IMG/VR virus record: IMGVR_UViG_3300009091_000015
Span: 1 to 64,000 of that record
Reading direction: 5' to 3' (one strand)
Length of the DNA: 64,000 nucleotides
Source: a virus
A program made the translations under genes and the position numbers. The notes beneath the pieces were generated by a model. That model was not told where the DNA came from and searched no databases. It saw only the letters and a program-made list of their open reading frames with translations. Shown piece after piece: positions 63,298-64,000 of the stretch; the first letter of the stretch is position 1; every line of letters starts with the position of its first letter.

Positions 63298-64000
63298 GTG
63301 GGAGGATCACGACCTGGAGATGGAGAAGGCGGTGTTGGGTGCGGCGTTGCGGGACAAGGTGGCGCTCCTGGAGGCGGTTGACCTCCTGAAGCCCACGGAC
63401 TTCTACGTCGAGGCGCACCGGGCGATCTTCGAGTACATGGAGTGGTTCGTGGAGGAGGGCAGGCCGGTTGACACTCTCCTGCTCGGCAGGGCCATGAGGG
63501 AAGCTGGGGAGCTTGCTGGTGGGATCACGGCTCTTCTGAGTGAGGCTGAGGAGGCGGTGCCGGATGTCGCGAACGTCCGCTACTACGCGGAGAAGGTGCG
63601 CGACCTGGCGATCCGCCGGGGGCTGGCGCTACTGGTCCGTGATGCCGATCCCCGCCACTCGTCCACCAGCACCGACGATCTGATCGACGGGCTCTCGTCT
63701 GGGCTGATCGAACTCTCGGGGGCCAGGGCGTCCGACATGGTGCGGATCGGGGACGTGGCGAGCGGGGTTGTTTCCGACGCCATTGCCGTTGCGGCTGGCG
63801 AGGCGAAGAGCGTCGTGGTCAGGACCGGGATCGAGGCGCTCGACAACCTGGTCTTCATGCGCCACGGGCAGCTCATCGTCCTGGCCGGTGCCACCTCCAG
63901 CGGGAAGTCGTCGCTGGCCCTGCAGATTGCCGACAACGTGGCGCGGGCAGGCGGGACCGTCGTCTACTTCTCCCCGGAGATGAGCCGTGAGGAGCTGGCA
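63287..64000 (+). CDS. dnaB: replicative DNA helicase, DnaB-type (partial, 238 codons)
   Basis: The N-terminal helical domain (EMEKAVLGAALRDKVALLEAV, FYVEAHRAIFEYME) and linker match DnaB. The RecA-like domain begins at about residue 180 (RTGIEALDNLVFMRHGQLIVLAGATSSGKSSLAL) with Walker A GATSSGKSS, followed by YFSPEMSREEL. The gene runs off the right edge. It unwinds DNA at the phage fork, loaded by the upstream protein. GGAGGGCAAG is the SD. Confidence 0.9.
   Translation, partial: MATEWEDHDLEMEKAVLGAALRDKVALLEAVDLLKPTDFYVEAHRAIFEYMEWFVEEGRPVDTLLLGRAMREAGELAGGITALLSEAEEAVPDVANVRYYAEKVRDLAIRRGLALLVRDADPRHSSTSTDDLIDGLSSGLIELSGARASDMVRIGDVASGVVSDAIAVAAGEAKSVVVRTGIEALDNLVFMRHGQLIVLAGATSSGKSSLALQIADNVARAGGTVVYFSPEMSREELA

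Noticed and set aside
1-64000. CRISPR array or tRNA genes
   Set aside because: No regularly spaced palindromic repeats with unique spacers and no convincing tRNA cloverleaf were seen on either strand. The short repeats at 61.9-62.2 kb are too close together for CRISPR.

Overview
The window is one continuous stretch of a tailed double-stranded DNA phage genome. It contains no rRNA, tRNA or CRISPR array and no bacterial housekeeping genes. The DNA is GC-rich (by eye around 60%), and genes are packed with ATGA, TGATG or GTGA overlaps and strong GGAGG-type ribosome binding sites. The virion genes point to a short-tailed (podovirus-like) particle: an SU10-like major capsid protein, a 677-residue portal, an SU10-type adaptor, a nozzle-like beta-propeller protein, very long fibres and large internal (ejected) proteins, with no tape measure, sheath or baseplate. 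The host cannot be named from the sequence; a GC-rich, probably Gram-negative bacterium is an inference only.

Layout. (1) 1-6322, leftward: about 22 small overlapping genes, mostly unknown, with an AlpA-like and a second HTH protein, several zinc-ribbon proteins, tiny membrane proteins, a Tat-like exported protein and, first in the operon, a sulfotransferase-like protein. (2) 6323-6512: divergent promoter region. (3) 6513-47954, rightward late region: winged-helix protein, small terminase, a large terminase split into an ATPase gene and a nuclease gene with a Pro/Gly/Met-rich gene between them, portal, scaffold, capsid, two pairs of tandem paralogues, adaptor, nozzle, a 3124-residue fibre, M15-type endolysin, GNAT-like protein, a set of low-complexity internal proteins, a 2972-residue polyvalent internal protein with a JAB/RadC-like metalloprotease motif, an HNH endonuclease and a 3-TM holin. 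(4) 47975-48001: bidirectional terminator. (5) 48044-61350, leftward early region: candidate annealing protein, YqaJ exonuclease, Cro-like regulator, PDDEXK-like nuclease and some thirty small genes. Its upstream half is broken by 80-120 base spacers that hold long RNA hairpins. (6) 61351-62266: gene-free control region with palindromes and four families of helically phased repeats, the best origin candidate. (7) 62267-64000, rightward: HTH protein, helicase-loader-like initiator and the start of a DnaB helicase.

How it fits together: the control region at 61.4-62.3 kb fires leftward early genes and rightward replication genes. The YqaJ exonuclease and its neighbour probably form the recombination pair. 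The promoter at 7.2 kb drives packaging, morphogenesis, fibre, lysis and ejection genes up to the 47.98 kb terminator.

The most unusual observations are three early-gene leaders carrying the same two-hairpin RNA design with a fixed bulge-TCAC-TTT-GTGA apex and covarying stems, a three-segment ribosome-binding-site switch at 60.95-61.02 kb, and the split terminase whose two halves and insert share one reading frame.
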